Source of the DNA: Nosema muscidifuracis
Lineage: Eukaryota > Microsporidia > Nosematidae
Assembly: GCA_028335825.1 (NCBI GenBank)
Contig: JAIOKI010000009.1
Span: forward strand, 434,001-498,000
DNA: 64,000 bases
Reading direction: 5' to 3'
Shown here in pieces: positions 19,194 through 29,687 of the stretch; within the stretch, counting starts at the first letter, position 1; each line of letters opens with the position of its first letter. The notes beneath the pieces were generated by a model. The model made no database searches, was not told the DNA's origin, and saw only the letters and a list, made by a program, of their open reading frames with translations. Position numbers and translations under genes: made by a program.

Positions 19194-21190
19194 AATGGAT
19201 CTCCTATATCAATAATTTCACAATCATTTTTTTTATCAGTTACTAGACTATTAAGAAATTCATTTAAGCTATTTTCTTCTTCACAATTTTCTTTCTTAAT
19301 ATTCTTCTTAAAGAATCCAGTAAGATATTGTTTTATTTTTTTATTTTTATTTATTTCTCTATTAAAATATTTATCATTAGATTCATCTAAATTTACTGTC
19401 ACAGTTATATTCTTATCATTAATTGAATTATTTTTTTTCTTTTTGTATGATAAAGTCAATGTCTTAAGATTATTTTCAGGTAGAGAAATAGATGGTTCAT
19501 AATTGTAGACTGTCTTCACAACTGTAGTAGTTATAATAGGTAAAGTATTTACAGAAGGAATTGAACTTGTAACTGTTGTATTAGAGTTATTATTTATACT
19601 TGAGTTTACTGTCGTATTGGAATTATTATTTATATTTGGATTTACTGTTGTATTGGAGTTATTATTTATACTTGAGTTTACTGTAGAATTAGAGTTATTA
19701 TTTATATTTGGATTTACTGTTGTATTAGAGTTATTATTTATACTTGAATTTACTGTTGTACTTGTAATTCCTTCTTTTATAGTACTCTGAGAAATATGAT
19801 TCATTACAGATTTATTTTCATTAAAACTATCTAACTTATCTAAAATTCTCTTCAATACATATTCTACTTTACTAGATTCATCTTTATTAATGATTATATT
19901 AGGAGAAATTGATCTTGTATGAGTGTCATCTTTTTCTAAATGTATTTCTTCAAAGATATTATGTATTTGACTATATAAAGGATTTAAACCTTTTGATAAA
20001 TTTGGATTTTGATTTATCTGAGTGGTACTTGGAATATTTGGATCTTTATTTATTTGAGTAGTACTTGGAATATTTGGATCTTTATTTATCTGAGTAGTAC
20101 TTGGATTTTGATTTATTTGAGTGGTAATCAATTCATTGGGATTTTGATTTATTTGAGTGGTACTCATTTCATTGGGATTTTGATTTATCTGTGTAGTACT
20201 TGGAATATTTGGATTTTGATTTATCTGTGTAGTATTTGGAATATTTATTTTAGTAGTACTCATTTCATTGGGATTTTGATTTATTTGAGTGGTACTCATT
20301 TCATTGGGATTTTGATTTATCTGTGTAGTACTTGGAATATTTGGATTTTGATTTATCTGTGTAGTATTTGGAATATTTATTTTAGTAGTACTCATTTCAT
20401 TGGGATTTTGATTTATTTGAGTGGTACTCATTTCATTGGGATTTTGATTTATTCGAGTAGTACTCATTTCATTGGAATCTTCAAAATTATTTTGATTAAA
20501 TACTACTGCATATTTCTTATACGTTCCTTTATATTTCAAATGAATATTTTTTGGGAGATTTTTAATTATTTTATTAAAATCTTCTGTATCTTTAATTAAG
20601 AATATCATATTATCTCCATCATTTGATAATTCAAATTGATTATTATTTTCAAATGATTGAAAATTTCTTAAATTAAAATTATTTTCTTCATTCTCTTTTA
20701 AATAATTCTCATAATTATATTTACTTCCTTTCCATTTAACATATCCTTTTCCAAATACTTGTACCCAATATCTATTTTTATCTTTACCTACACAAGTAGA
20801 TACTCCAATATAATTATAATCACCTAAAATATTCTTTTTATGCAGATCAGATTTACTCCAAACTTTAAATACTTCTTTAAAATCATCATTTTGTTGTTTA
20901 GCTATATTCTCTCCTATATTGGATCCTTCAAAATTAAAATATTCTAATCTCTTTCTTAGAGTCCTTCTATCAGGAAAAGGAGTTTTATGTGTCATTTTCA
21001 TTTCTTTACACATTGTATTGGCTTGTAATTCACTAGCTAATTTTAAAGATTCAGGAACTTTTAATTCTTCAAGACCATGCATTCTTCTATATAAATTTGT
21101 AAGTTTAATCATATTCTTTATATAATCATTGTGTATGTTCTCTACACTATCATTGTATATTAGTAGTAGATATAAAAATATTCTGTACAT
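19178..21190 (-). CDS. Secreted CAP/SCP (PR-1 type) protein with N/T-rich repeats
   Basis: 670 residues. A signal peptide (MYRIFLYLLLIYN) is followed by a CAP domain at about 22-150 with the family's cavity residues in place: H68 (MTHKTP), E94 (GENIA) and H117 (SDLHKKNILG), then IGVSTCVG and YWVQVFGKG. CAP proteins are secreted and bind sterols or other ligands; their role in microsporidia is unknown. After a linker come two unrelated tandem arrays: INQNPNEMSTTQ-type 12-mers (about 240-405) and NNNSNTTVNPNI-type 12-mers (about 480-545), then a basic tail. The Ser/Thr-rich arrays could be O-mannosylated or act as a stalk. No CCC/GGG motif precedes the ATG. An exported surface or spore-wall role is inferred. 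Confidence 0.85.
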   Translation of the reverse strand: MYRIFLYLLLIYNDSVENIHNDYIKNMIKLTNLYRRMHGLEELKVPESLKLASELQANTMCKEMKMTHKTPFPDRRTLRKRLEYFNFEGSNIGENIAKQQNDDFKEVFKVWSKSDLHKKNILGDYNYIGVSTCVGKDKNRYWVQVFGKGYVKWKGSKYNYENYLKENEENNFNLRNFQSFENNNQFELSNDGDNMIFLIKDTEDFNKIIKNLPKNIHLKYKGTYKKYAVVFNQNNFEDSNEMSTTRINQNPNEMSTTQINQNPNEMSTTKINIPNTTQINQNPNIPSTTQINQNPNEMSTTQINQNPNEMSTTKINIPNTTQINQNPNIPSTTQINQNPNEMSTTQINQNPNELITTQINQNPSTTQINKDPNIPSTTQINKDPNIPSTTQINQNPNLSKGLNPLYSQIHNIFEEIHLEKDDTHTRSISPNIIINKDESSKVEYVLKRILDKLDSFNENKSVMNHISQSTIKEGITSTTVNSSINNNSNTTVNPNINNNSNSTVNSSINNNSNTTVNPNINNNSNTTVNSSINNNSNTTVTSSIPSVNTLPIITTTVVKTVYNYEPSISLPENNLKTLTLSYKKKKNNSINDKNITVTVNLDESNDKYFNREINKNKKIKQYLTGFFKKNIKKENCEEENSLNEFLNSLVTDKKNDCEIIDIGDPFYQEI
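19565..19760 (-). repeat. Coding 36/72-bp repeat array (NNNSNTTV)
   Basis: About five to six 36-bp units alternating between two versions (SSINNNSNTTVN and PNINNNSNTTVN), giving a 72-bp higher-order period. Encodes an Asn/Thr/Ser-rich stretch of the CAP protein. Confidence 0.85.
19992..20478 (-). repeat. Coding 36-bp repeat array (INQNPNEMSTTQ) with 132-bp higher-order repeat
   Basis: About 13 units of 36 bp or shortened versions (24-27 bp). A block of four units (12+12+8+12 residues, 132 bp) occurs twice in a row nearly unchanged (about 20170-20430), indicating recent unequal exchange. All length changes keep the reading frame. Confidence 0.88.
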
Positions 21191-22213
21191 AATATTTCTT
21201 TAATGTTATTGTATTATGTTTGTATTAAAATTATCTGAAACAATTATTTGAAAATGTTACCAGGGCATGAAACCCAGAATTATTAAATTTGAGAGAGAAC
21301 CTGGTAGTTGAAGGGGGTTAAAAAAAATTATATTTATAGAAAAATAAAATTTATTTTATTTTTTTGATATAGTAAAAAAAGACGTTGAAATGAAATATAA
21401 GAGTTTATTTAATATCAACTCACCAATCATTTTAATTATCTTTATATATTTCTTTTAATAATCTGCAACAAGTAGAGAAAATATGATTAATGAATTAGAA
21501 TCAGTAGATGGATTTAAAACAAAAATAATTAAATATTTCATTAATAATAAATATCATACAAAATAAAGAAAACTATTGGAGGGTTCTATCCATTAATTCA
21601 TTTTAAAGAAAACTCTTTGGAGTATCTAAATGAAGTACAGAAGGAAAGCAATAAAATTTTAGAACTGATAAGTTTATCTGTGATACGACTATTTTTTAGA
21701 ATATACTGGTATAATAAAACCAAAAGAAAAACATCACTCTTCAAATAATTTAATAATTCTATTTATATATTTCTTATGATTTAATTTTATTATTTTTGTT
21801 ATTTAATAAACAAATTTATTAACAGATCATTTATACATAAATATATAAAATTTGAAACCCTTTACATTTTGACTTAAATAAGAAAGTTTTATTTTTGATA
21901 TAAATTTATTCATTAACAAATATCTTATAAAGAATATTTCTTCATTATTATAAATAAGATAGTTTAATCATTAAAAATAGTGTAATTTCTAATAAAAATG
22001 ACATCATTATTGTATCCAATTTTTCATTAAAATATAAGATTTTTTCCTCAAATATATGTTATTATTTTAAATTGTTAGTTCTTATTGGTACTTATTTGAT
22101 AAAATTTCATCATTTTATCATTTCGTATCCAATGAGTTGAAATAGAACAAATGATCGTTTTTAATACGTTAAGTGGTAAAATTAAATATTTAAAATACAG
22201 TTGAAAATATTTT
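21191..22213. other. Divergent spacer with a small GC-richer hairpin and a coding-like remnant
   Basis: About 1 kb between the CAP gene and the Kin1-type kinase gene. It holds a 7-bp stem (21258-21264 with 21300-21306, TACCAGG/CCTGGTA) and, at about 21483-21565, a 27-codon coding-like stretch (plus strand) starting MINELESVDGFKTKI, perhaps a gene remnant. No complete gene or tRNA. Confidence 0.45.
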
Positions 22214-23905
22214 ATGATGAAAAATGAAATGAATAAAGAAGTCAATAAAGAAGATAAAGATATTACAAATGATGATTCTGAATTAATTCTAGATGATTCT
22301 CTTAATACATCAGGTAATGTTGAGGAATATGAATATGTAGAAGATGATCATTTATGTTATTACAAAATAATTAAATTACTTGGAACAGGAAGTAGTTCGA
22401 GAGTAGTCTTGGGAGTAAATACATTGAATAATGAACATGTAGCTATAAAAATAGTTAAACGTAAAAATGAAGAAGAATTTATAAAAAGTGATATACGAAT
22501 ATTTAGAGAAATTATTATGTCGTCTCTTATTAATCATCCTTATATAGTTAGATTAAAAGATTTCATGTTTAGTAAATCGAATTATTTTCTTATATTTGAA
22601 TACATAAATGGTAGACAACTTTACGACGTAATTGTCGACGAAGGATATGTCGGCGAAAAAGATGCTCGAAGATATTTTCGACAGATATTATCAGCAGTAG
22701 ATTATATACATAAAAATAGTATAGTACATAGAGATTTGAAGATAGAAAATATATTATTAGATGAGAATGATAATATAAAGATTATTGATTTCGGATTATC
22801 TAATTTTTATGATAACAAGATGTTACTAAATACTTTTTGTGGGTCTTTATACTTCGCTGCTCCTGAATTACTTAGAGGGAATAGATATTGTGGACCTGAA
22901 ATAGATGTATGGAGTCTAGGAGTTATTTTATTTGTTCTTCTTAATGGATCAGTTCCTTTTGATGATAAAGATGTAGCACATCTTCAAGATAAAATTAAAG
23001 AAGGGAAATTTCAGTTTAGTACCAGTATATCAGAAAAAGCTAAAGATCTTATTATGAATATGTTACAACCAGATTCATTAAGTAGATTCAATTTACAACA
23101 AATTATAGAAAGTAAATGGACTAATATCGGGTATGATATTCCTATAAATAATTATTCTGTAAAGAGATATCCCTTACAATCTATCAATAGAAATCATCTT
23201 AAACATCTCAGTTCAGTTTTAAAATTTCAATTTAAAAATTTAGAGAGGGAAGTTTTACGATATTACAGTATATGCATGGATAAAGAATCTTTAGAACATG
23301 ATTATTGGACTAAAAGACCAGTAATTTCTTTATATTACATGCTTACTGAAATATTTGAAGATGATATTTCTGATGATAGTATTACAGATCTTCTTATGGA
23401 ATTAGAAGAAGATAATTTGACTAATGAGATTTCTTTATCTTGTGAAAATGATATATATTTAGAAGATCTTCATAATTTTGTTACATACGTTATATCAAAA
23501 GAAAAAAGAAGTCCTTGTTCAAAATTTTATAATAAGACAGTATTTAAAAATTCTGTAGTAACAGAACATAAACTTATGACTCATCCAATAATTAGAAATA
23601 CATATATAAGAGGAATATTTAGAGGTATAAAAATTAAACATGTTGGTACACATAATGCCCTTAAGAAAATTATAATAGATCTTCTTAAGATGCATAGATT
23701 ATCATATAAAATAACAGAGAAATATTTTTTATGTAATATACAGTACAATACAAATATATTTGTATCATTTAAAATAAGCATGTATTATAATGTCATACTT
23801 AGTGAATATTACGTAAATATGACTCATATTAGTGGAGAGAAAGAAGAATTTTCTAATATTTATGACTCTCTATATAATTCGTTAAGAGAGCAGAATGTTT
23901 TATAA
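22214..23905 (+). CDS. KIN1: Kin1/PAR-1/MARK-type serine/threonine kinase
   Basis: 563 residues. Kinase domain at about 49-304: GTGSSSRVV glycine loop, K79, HRDLKIEN (D174), DFG 192-194, activation loop LLNTFCGS with T207 (the site LKB1-type kinases phosphorylate in this family), SLYFAAPELL and DVWSLGVILFVLLNGSVPFDD. The CGSLYFAAPELL...GPE-DVWSLG pattern is that of Kin1/Kin2 and MARK, not Snf1. The C-terminal region (about 455-563, RNTYIRGIFRGIKIKHVG onward) fits a KA1 membrane-binding domain. In fungi Kin1 acts in polarity and exocytosis. The acidic N-terminus is short compared with yeast (over 1000 residues). Two ATGs stand in tandem at the start; there is no CCC motif. Confidence 0.85.
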   Translation: MMKNEMNKEVNKEDKDITNDDSELILDDSLNTSGNVEEYEYVEDDHLCYYKIIKLLGTGSSSRVVLGVNTLNNEHVAIKIVKRKNEEEFIKSDIRIFREIIMSSLINHPYIVRLKDFMFSKSNYFLIFEYINGRQLYDVIVDEGYVGEKDARRYFRQILSAVDYIHKNSIVHRDLKIENILLDENDNIKIIDFGLSNFYDNKMLLNTFCGSLYFAAPELLRGNRYCGPEIDVWSLGVILFVLLNGSVPFDDKDVAHLQDKIKEGKFQFSTSISEKAKDLIMNMLQPDSLSRFNLQQIIESKWTNIGYDIPINNYSVKRYPLQSINRNHLKHLSSVLKFQFKNLEREVLRYYSICMDKESLEHDYWTKRPVISLYYMLTEIFEDDISDDSITDLLMELEEDNLTNEISLSCENDIYLEDLHNFVTYVISKEKRSPCSKFYNKTVFKNSVVTEHKLMTHPIIRNTYIRGIFRGIKIKHVGTHNALKKIIIDLLKMHRLSYKITEKYFLCNIQYNTNIFVSFKISMYYNVILSEYYVNMTHISGEKEEFSNIYDSLYNSLREQNVL

Positions 23906-24266
23906 AAAGGTCAAATAATTTTGATGACCTGTAAATAAATATTTTTTATATAGTATCATTTTTTAGTATAGTATTATTATTTAATATGTTGTTTTTTTTT
24001 ATATAATAGTTTTTTTTATAGTATCATTTTTTAATATATGTCTTTTTATATAGTATTATTTTTTAGTATGTTGTCTTTTAAATTTCAATGAACAAATTAC
24101 AATTATATCATTACAAACTTCAATACATAAATATTAATTAATAATTACAATATCAAAATAACATAATTAAAAATAACAAAAACACAATAACATAACTAAA
24201 ATAACAATAACATAATTAAAAATATATCTTTTCTTTTAATTAATTTAACATATTATTCATCATAAT
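23906..24266. repeat. Spacer with 'tatagtatcattttttagta' repeats
   Basis: Imperfect 30-40-bp repeats of TATAGTATTATTTTTTAGTATGTTG type (about 23950-24080), then ATAACATAATTAAAAATA repeats (about 24160-24225). Convergent genes on both sides. No gene seen. Confidence 0.6.
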
Positions 24267-25508
24267 CTACAAAAAGGGATAAAACATTTCACACGTATCT
24301 TCTTCAATATCATCAATGTATATCCCTTCAGTTGGAGAAATTTCTTGTTGATATGGTAAAGAACTATTTGATTCTATATTGAACCCTGTTAAGTCTACAG
24401 AAGATTCTTCATAATCCAATGTAACTCTATTTTTACTCATTTCTCTTACACTTGAATATATAAATTTTTCATTAATTTTCTTAAATGATTGGTGGAGTCC
24501 TGAAGTTTGAATAACTTTTATAAATTTGTAATATAATGATGTCCTTGATTTACAATATTTATATAAAGAAATTTTATCTTTAAATGTACTTATTATATTA
24601 GTATCTTTCTTTTTTACAGGTAGATCAATATTTAAAGAAGTATTTTTACTTAAGAATAAATATCCATTAGTAGTATTCTTAAGATTAACATTAATAAAAG
24701 AAGGTAAAAATCTATTTTTTAGTACGAAATATTGTACTAGTTCTTTTGATAACTCAGAATAAATACCTTTTAAATCGTGTTTATGATGAGAAGGTACTTG
24801 ATTTGATATTTTTTTTCTTTTATTACATAATCTTTCATCATTAAATTTGATAATTTTATCTTCTTTAGTTTCATAATTAAACTTGATAATTTTATCTTCT
24901 TTAACTTTAACTTCATTTTCTTTAACTTGATCTTCTTTAATTTCATCTTTAACTTCTTCTTTAACTTCATCTTTAATAATCTTTTTATCTTCTTTAGTTT
25001 CATAATTAATAATCTTTTTATCTTTAACTTCATCTTTAATTTCTTCTTTAACTTCTTCTTTAATTTCATTAATAATATTTCTCTTTTTATGATATAAATA
25101 TATTTCATTTTCTTTTAAAATTTCCTTCTCATTAATCTTACATAAAAAATTATTATTTTTAGATTCTTTAAGGAAGTTATTCTTATTTATAAACCCCTCT
25201 CTTAGTAGATACAAATACTCATCAAAAAATATAACTTTTCTAGATTCCTTTAATATTTTATATAAAGGAAGCCACTTAATCTCACTCAAATAATCTTTAA
25301 CTTCTTTAATTACATTGACTTTTTTATTCTTTTTAATCTCATCTCGTATAATAAAAATATTTTCATGGCTTACTATACGAGAATCTTTTTCAAAATCGTA
25401 CAGGATTCTATTTCTATTTCTATATTTGTATATATTGTATAATTCTAATTTTATGTTATCAAGTTTGGTAAATAGATATTTCAGTATTTTGTGCTTGGTC
25501 TTTTCCAT
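24267..25508 (-). CDS. Unrecognised protein with K/E-rich repeat region
   Basis: 413 residues, soluble, no signal peptide. The N-terminal about 145 residues and the C-terminal about 190 have normal composition. Between them (about 140-225) lies a low-complexity array of KEEVKDEIKED and KFNYETKEDKII units, probably a flexible or coiled-coil insert that varies in length by repeat slippage. The C-terminus is acidic and ends in EDTCEMFYPFL. I cannot assign a family. No CCC motif before the ATG, but ORF length and the repeat staying in frame support a real gene. Confidence 0.7.
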   Translation of the reverse strand: MEKTKHKILKYLFTKLDNIKLELYNIYKYRNRNRILYDFEKDSRIVSHENIFIIRDEIKKNKKVNVIKEVKDYLSEIKWLPLYKILKESRKVIFFDEYLYLLREGFINKNNFLKESKNNNFLCKINEKEILKENEIYLYHKKRNIINEIKEEVKEEIKDEVKDKKIINYETKEDKKIIKDEVKEEVKDEIKEDQVKENEVKVKEDKIIKFNYETKEDKIIKFNDERLCNKRKKISNQVPSHHKHDLKGIYSELSKELVQYFVLKNRFLPSFINVNLKNTTNGYLFLSKNTSLNIDLPVKKKDTNIISTFKDKISLYKYCKSRTSLYYKFIKVIQTSGLHQSFKKINEKFIYSSVREMSKNRVTLDYEESSVDLTGFNIESNSSLPYQQEISPTEGIYIDDIEEDTCEMFYPFL

Positions 25509-25987
25509 TTAACTCTAAATTTCTTTTTGGTCTTCCTTAATTGTTTATTTTTTATTTTATAAAAAATTTTAAATTTTTTTTTTATTTTTTTAACCCCTAA
25601 AAATATTTTTTGATAGATTAAATATTTTTATAAAAGATTGTTAAAATTTTATAAGAGAATGTTTATATTTTATCAGGAATGATAAAATTTTACAATAGAC
25701 CATTTAACATAATAAATTTACTGTATTTTACAGTAGAATATTCAACATAATAAAGTTACTGTATTATCATAAGAATTATTTAACAATAAATTTCTGTATT
25801 GTTATAATAAATTATTCAACAATAGAATATTTGTATTGTCATAATAAATTATTCAATAATATATTTACTGTATTGTTATAATAGATTATTCAACAATATT
25901 TTTACAATAGACTATTCAAGATAATAAATCTACTTTGATAATATTCAACAATAAATCTACTTTTTATACTATTTAACAATAAGATAT
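25509..25987. repeat. Spacer with 'attcaacaataaattta' repeats
   Basis: About ten imperfect units of 30-35 bp around TTATTCAACAATAAATTTACTGTATTGTTATAA-like blocks from about 25675 to 25985. The repeats run up to the stop codon of the gene on the left. No gene seen. Confidence 0.65.
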
Positions 25988-27277
25988 TTAATTATAAATC
26001 TTCATATTTTTAATAAACCACTCTTTAAATTCTTCACTATATTTTTCATTCTTCAATATTTCGTTATTCATTTCTATTTTGTAATTTTTAGTATTTTTAT
26101 TAAATAAATATTTACAATGACTTCCTAATAAATCACTAAACTGAGTATTAACATTTCCTTCTATAAATAATTCTTCTTCTAATTCTTTATAAACTACATT
26201 AGTATTTATTTTATCATAAAGATTAATTAAATTAATAGCATATGATATCTTATTACATTCAATAAAAATACAAAGATTATCTTTAATAGACTTCTTTGTA
26301 TTTTTAATATACATCTGATATTTCATTTTCATTGTTTTATCTAAATTAAAATTTATCTTATTTTTAATTAAATTAATATATACATCTGACCATATATAAC
26401 TCATATTAAGATCTTGATTATTCTTTATATCTAATTTATTATAAATATTAACTACTTCATCATAGAAGAGAAAATATTTTAAAAGAAAAAGATAAATTAA
26501 ATCTATTTCATAACTTTCTAAATTAGTAAAAGAATATTCTTTTGAGATATATAAAGCTAAGACTAAATTATTAAGATTCTTTGATGATATAAGATATGCT
26601 AAATATAATTTGATATGTTCAAGATTTTTAAAATCAATCTTATTTTTAATATCTTGACATATCTCTTTATCGTATCCTTTGATAATATAATTCATAATAT
26701 TATTAACTAAAAAATTTTTATGAGATTTCAATGAAGTGATATTTACCAAATATTCGATATCTTTGTACATCTTAACTTTTTCTAATAAATTATTTAAACA
26801 GTCATACTTCTTATTATGTACTAAATAATATTTATAATTCACTGTATCTCTTTCTCTAACTAATTTATTATTCTTTATACACCATTTGTATACATCAAAA
26901 TCATCTATTTTATCTAATAAATTATCTGGATCATATTCAATAACATTTTTAATTAATAATTCTTTTATACAAAGGTAATATAAATAATCACGTACTTTAA
27001 TTTTATTAAGATGATCTATTGTGTATGGTATACATATTCCAGATTTTATTAGGTACAGAACTAAATCTATTTCTATTTTATTATTAGTAAGAAATTCTAA
27101 AATTTTTTTATGATCATTAATTAAAATATACGATACGAGAGAATAATATGGATTATTTTTGAATAATTCTAATGATGTTTTTAATGATTCTGTGTAATTT
27201 TTTGATAAAATTTGATCAAGGAATAATGATTTTAAGGATGATATTTTATCTTCGTAATTTCTTAAGAGATATTGCAT
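25988..27277 (-). CDS. TPR-like helical protein, possibly NatB auxiliary subunit
   Basis: 429 residues from the ATG at 27277 (MQYLLRNYEDKISS). The frame is open 33 codons further upstream, but a CCCC motif at 27283-27286 sits six bases before this ATG and the upstream codons look like translated AT spacer. The protein is all-helical. The N-terminal part (LSKNYTESLKTSLELFKNNPYYS) resembles a TPR. A later segment, IYNKLDIKNNQDLNMSYIWSD, is reminiscent of the conserved region of Mdm20/Naa25, the non-catalytic subunit of N-terminal acetyltransferase B. That assignment is tentative; other helical-repeat scaffolds are possible. Confidence 0.6.
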   Translation of the reverse strand: MQYLLRNYEDKISSLKSLFLDQILSKNYTESLKTSLELFKNNPYYSLVSYILINDHKKILEFLTNNKIEIDLVLYLIKSGICIPYTIDHLNKIKVRDYLYYLCIKELLIKNVIEYDPDNLLDKIDDFDVYKWCIKNNKLVRERDTVNYKYYLVHNKKYDCLNNLLEKVKMYKDIEYLVNITSLKSHKNFLVNNIMNYIIKGYDKEICQDIKNKIDFKNLEHIKLYLAYLISSKNLNNLVLALYISKEYSFTNLESYEIDLIYLFLLKYFLFYDEVVNIYNKLDIKNNQDLNMSYIWSDVYINLIKNKINFNLDKTMKMKYQMYIKNTKKSIKDNLCIFIECNKISYAINLINLYDKINTNVVYKELEEELFIEGNVNTQFSDLLGSHCKYLFNKNTKNYKIEMNNEILKNEKYSEEFKEWFIKNMKIYN

Positions 27278-27282
27278 TTGAA

Positions 27283-27286
27283 GGGG
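27283..27286 (-). promoter_or_regulatory. CCCC start motif
   Basis: CCCC (plus-strand GGGG) six bases before the ATG at 27277. It decides the start inside a longer open frame. Confidence 0.65.
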
Positions 27287-27390
27287 TGATAAAATTAATT
27301 TAAAAAGTTTACAGAAGATTTTATAAATCTTATTATTAAGAAATTTTAGTATTTTATTTAATAAAAGAATTATCAAAAGATTTTAAGGTG

Positions 27391-27700
27391 ATTGAAAAAT
27401 CTTGATAACTTCTCTTTTTTATTTTTCATTATATTATCATGTAATAGAAAAATCTTGATATATTATCTTTTTAAAAATTTTTTTCAATACCTTTTAATGT
27501 ATGTGAAATACAATCTTATTATTGAAAAATCTTGATAACTTCTCTCTTTTTAATTTTTTCATTATATTATCATGTAATTGAAAAATCTTGATATATTATC
27601 TTTTTAAAAAACTTTTTTCAATACCTTTTAATGTAATTGAAAAATCTTGATAACTTCTCTCTTTTTAATTTTTTCATTATATTATTATTTGATTAAAATA
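27391..27700. repeat. 115-130-bp tandem repeat
   Basis: Three units starting at 27394, 27524 and 27639 (GAAAAATCTTGATAACTTCT), each followed by a second shorter GAAAAATCTTGATATATTATC block. Located between the 3' end of the L7 gene and the 5' end of the preceding helical-protein gene. The rest of the spacer to 27826 is AT-rich without features. Confidence 0.8.
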
Positions 27701-27826
27701 TCTTGGTATATTCTCTAATAAAAAAATAAATCTAAAAAATGGTTAAAAGAAGTAAAATTTCTCGATATATCATCATTGATTAAAATACATTTCAAAAAAT
27801 AACTGTATATAAAATAAATATTTTAT

Positions 27827-28546
27827 TTAGAGCATTCTCTCTACTAATTCTCCAATCAAATCAAAATGATTTCCTAAATTTCCTCCTTCAGTAAATCCTT
27901 TACTCTTCTTACCACTAAATCCTCCTTTTGGTGATTTAAGTCTAAAAGGTATTAAAGTATTAGAACATACTTTAAAATACTCAGTTCCAAAATAAATATT
28001 ATGAATAATTTCTTCAACACACTTAATTTCTCCTTGGAAAGCATCTTCTATATTTTCATTGGTTAATTTCTTATGTTTGTTGTTAAGTTTAACAACTCCA
28101 TGTGTATAAACAACCTTCCTTAATAATTCATAACTGATAGATCCAAAAGCAACATAATCTTTAGCAAGTTGTAACATTCTCTTCATACTCTTGTTATTCT
28201 TAACTAAAACAGCTGAATTAACTTTATTAAGTCTTAATAATTTAAGAATAGATCTCATCTTAGGAGGAGCACCAAGTGATGACTTAATTTTGACTACGAT
28301 AATAAATTCTGATTCTTTAGGAATAAATACCATATTCTTAGATTTATATTCAGCTTTCTTTTTTTCTAATTCAGTTACACTATCATAATATTTAGTAAGT
28401 AACTTCTGGGTAGTCTCTAATGCATACTCCTTGTTTTTAATAACTCTTTGTTCATATTGTTGTTTCTTATTGGCAATTATTTCAGCTTGTTTAGCTTCAT
28501 ACTCTTGGATAAGTTTTGCTGAATTTGGTACAACTGCACTGGACAT
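27827..28546 (-). CDS. RPL7: 60S ribosomal protein L7 (uL30)
   Basis: 239 residues, full length for the family. Seen: the basic helical N-terminus, then [26 protein letters not shown], the uL30 core, [41 protein letters not shown], and the conserved C-terminal [10 protein letters not shown]...GG.LGN. Component of the large ribosomal subunit. CCCC lies six bases before the ATG. No intron is needed, although some microsporidian ribosomal protein genes have one. Confidence 0.95.
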   Translation of the reverse strand: MSSAVVPNSAKLIQEYEAKQAEIIANKKQQYEQRVIKNKEYALETTQKLLTKYYDSVTELEKKKAEYKSKNMVFIPKESEFIIVVKIKSSLGAPPKMRSILKLLRLNKVNSAVLVKNNKSMKRMLQLAKDYVAFGSISYELLRKVVYTHGVVKLNNKHKKLTNENIEDAFQGEIKCVEEIIHNIYFGTEYFKVCSNTLIPFRLKSPKGGFSGKKSKGFTEGGNLGNHFDLIGELVERML

Positions 28547-29687
28547 TTTTTTGGGGTAAAAAATTTTAGAAAAAAAATATTTTAAAAGATTTTAGGATTA
28601 ATAAAAAATTATTAGAAGTTAACTTACTTATTTTTATTTAGTTTTTAACTTATTAATATATTTATATTTTTCAGTTAATATAATCTAACTGCTTCTTATT
28701 TCATTTGTGTTAATATTCTAAAATGAACTCTCATAAGTTTTCTTCTAATAAATAAATATAAACTTATAAGAATTGTAATTTATACTTTGTATTTATTAAT
28801 TAGCTCAAATATAATATTTTATACCATTAATAGTTATTTAAGGGTAATTCTTTTCTTTTCGTTATTTATACAAAATATGAGTAAAATTTAAAGATTTTTA
28901 TGTTCCTCTTCTTGTAAGTAAATGATTGAATGTATACTTCAGAATTATTTTTCTATTTTGTGACTATAACATTTTATTTTAACACATAAGAAATTATAAA
29001 GGTCATAACTAGTTCATTAAGAGATTATATTTATCTAATTTAATTTTTTTAAATATTATTGATAAAGATGACATTTATGTCTAATCCATATCTCTCATAT
29101 AATATATTATTTCTTAATAGATTGTTATATAAGATATTATTTCTTTATAAATTTTTATAAAAACACTTTGATTGATAAATTGTTATACAAGATATTTTTT
29201 TTATAAAAAACATTTTGATTGATAAATTGTTATATAATATATTATTTTATAATAAATCTTTTGATAGATAAATTTTTTATAATAAATTGTTATAAAGACA
29301 TTTTTATAATAAATAAAATCTTTAGAAAGATAAATTGTTATATAAGAATTTTTTTAAAAAATAAATAAGAAAAAATCAAATTTAAGATAATCCATTTTTT
29401 TATAAAAAAATTATAATATTTTCAAAAATAGTGCATTATAAATGCAAAGATTAATTAAGAATGAAATAAATTAAATTTATCAAAATCGTTTTAGCATAAA
29501 AATAAAAGTATAATTTAATTTGTTAATTTTTATTGAAACATTTCAAAATTTTATCATATATTCTTAAAAAATAATTTAATTTGATAATTATATTTTAAAA
29601 AAATAATTTACCTTCCTATCAAATTCCTAAAAAAAATAATTTAATTTGTTTGGTAAACATTTAAATAAAAATAATTTACCCCTAAAA
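28547..29687. other. Divergent spacer with 'gataaattgttata' repeats
   Basis: About 1.1 kb between L7 and the E1 gene. Degenerate repeats of GATAAATTGTTATATAAGATATT type occupy about 29100-29350, and a short AATAATTTAATTTG repeat (three copies) lies at about 29560-29645. No gene seen on either strand. Confidence 0.6.
29679..29682 (+). promoter_or_regulatory. CCCC start motif of the E1 gene
   Basis: CCCC five bases before the ATG at 29688. It rejects the in-frame TTG 42 bp upstream as the start. Confidence 0.7.

Noticed and set aside
20009-20599. Plus-strand open frame of 196 codons
   Set aside because: Antisense shadow of the CAP-protein repeat array; no start motif.
24770-25108. Overlapping minus-strand Lys-rich frame
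   Set aside because: Shifted reading of the K/E repeat in the 24267-25508 gene.
27827-28546. Intron in the L7 gene
   Set aside because: The frame is complete and matches the family from the start; no splice-site pair is needed.
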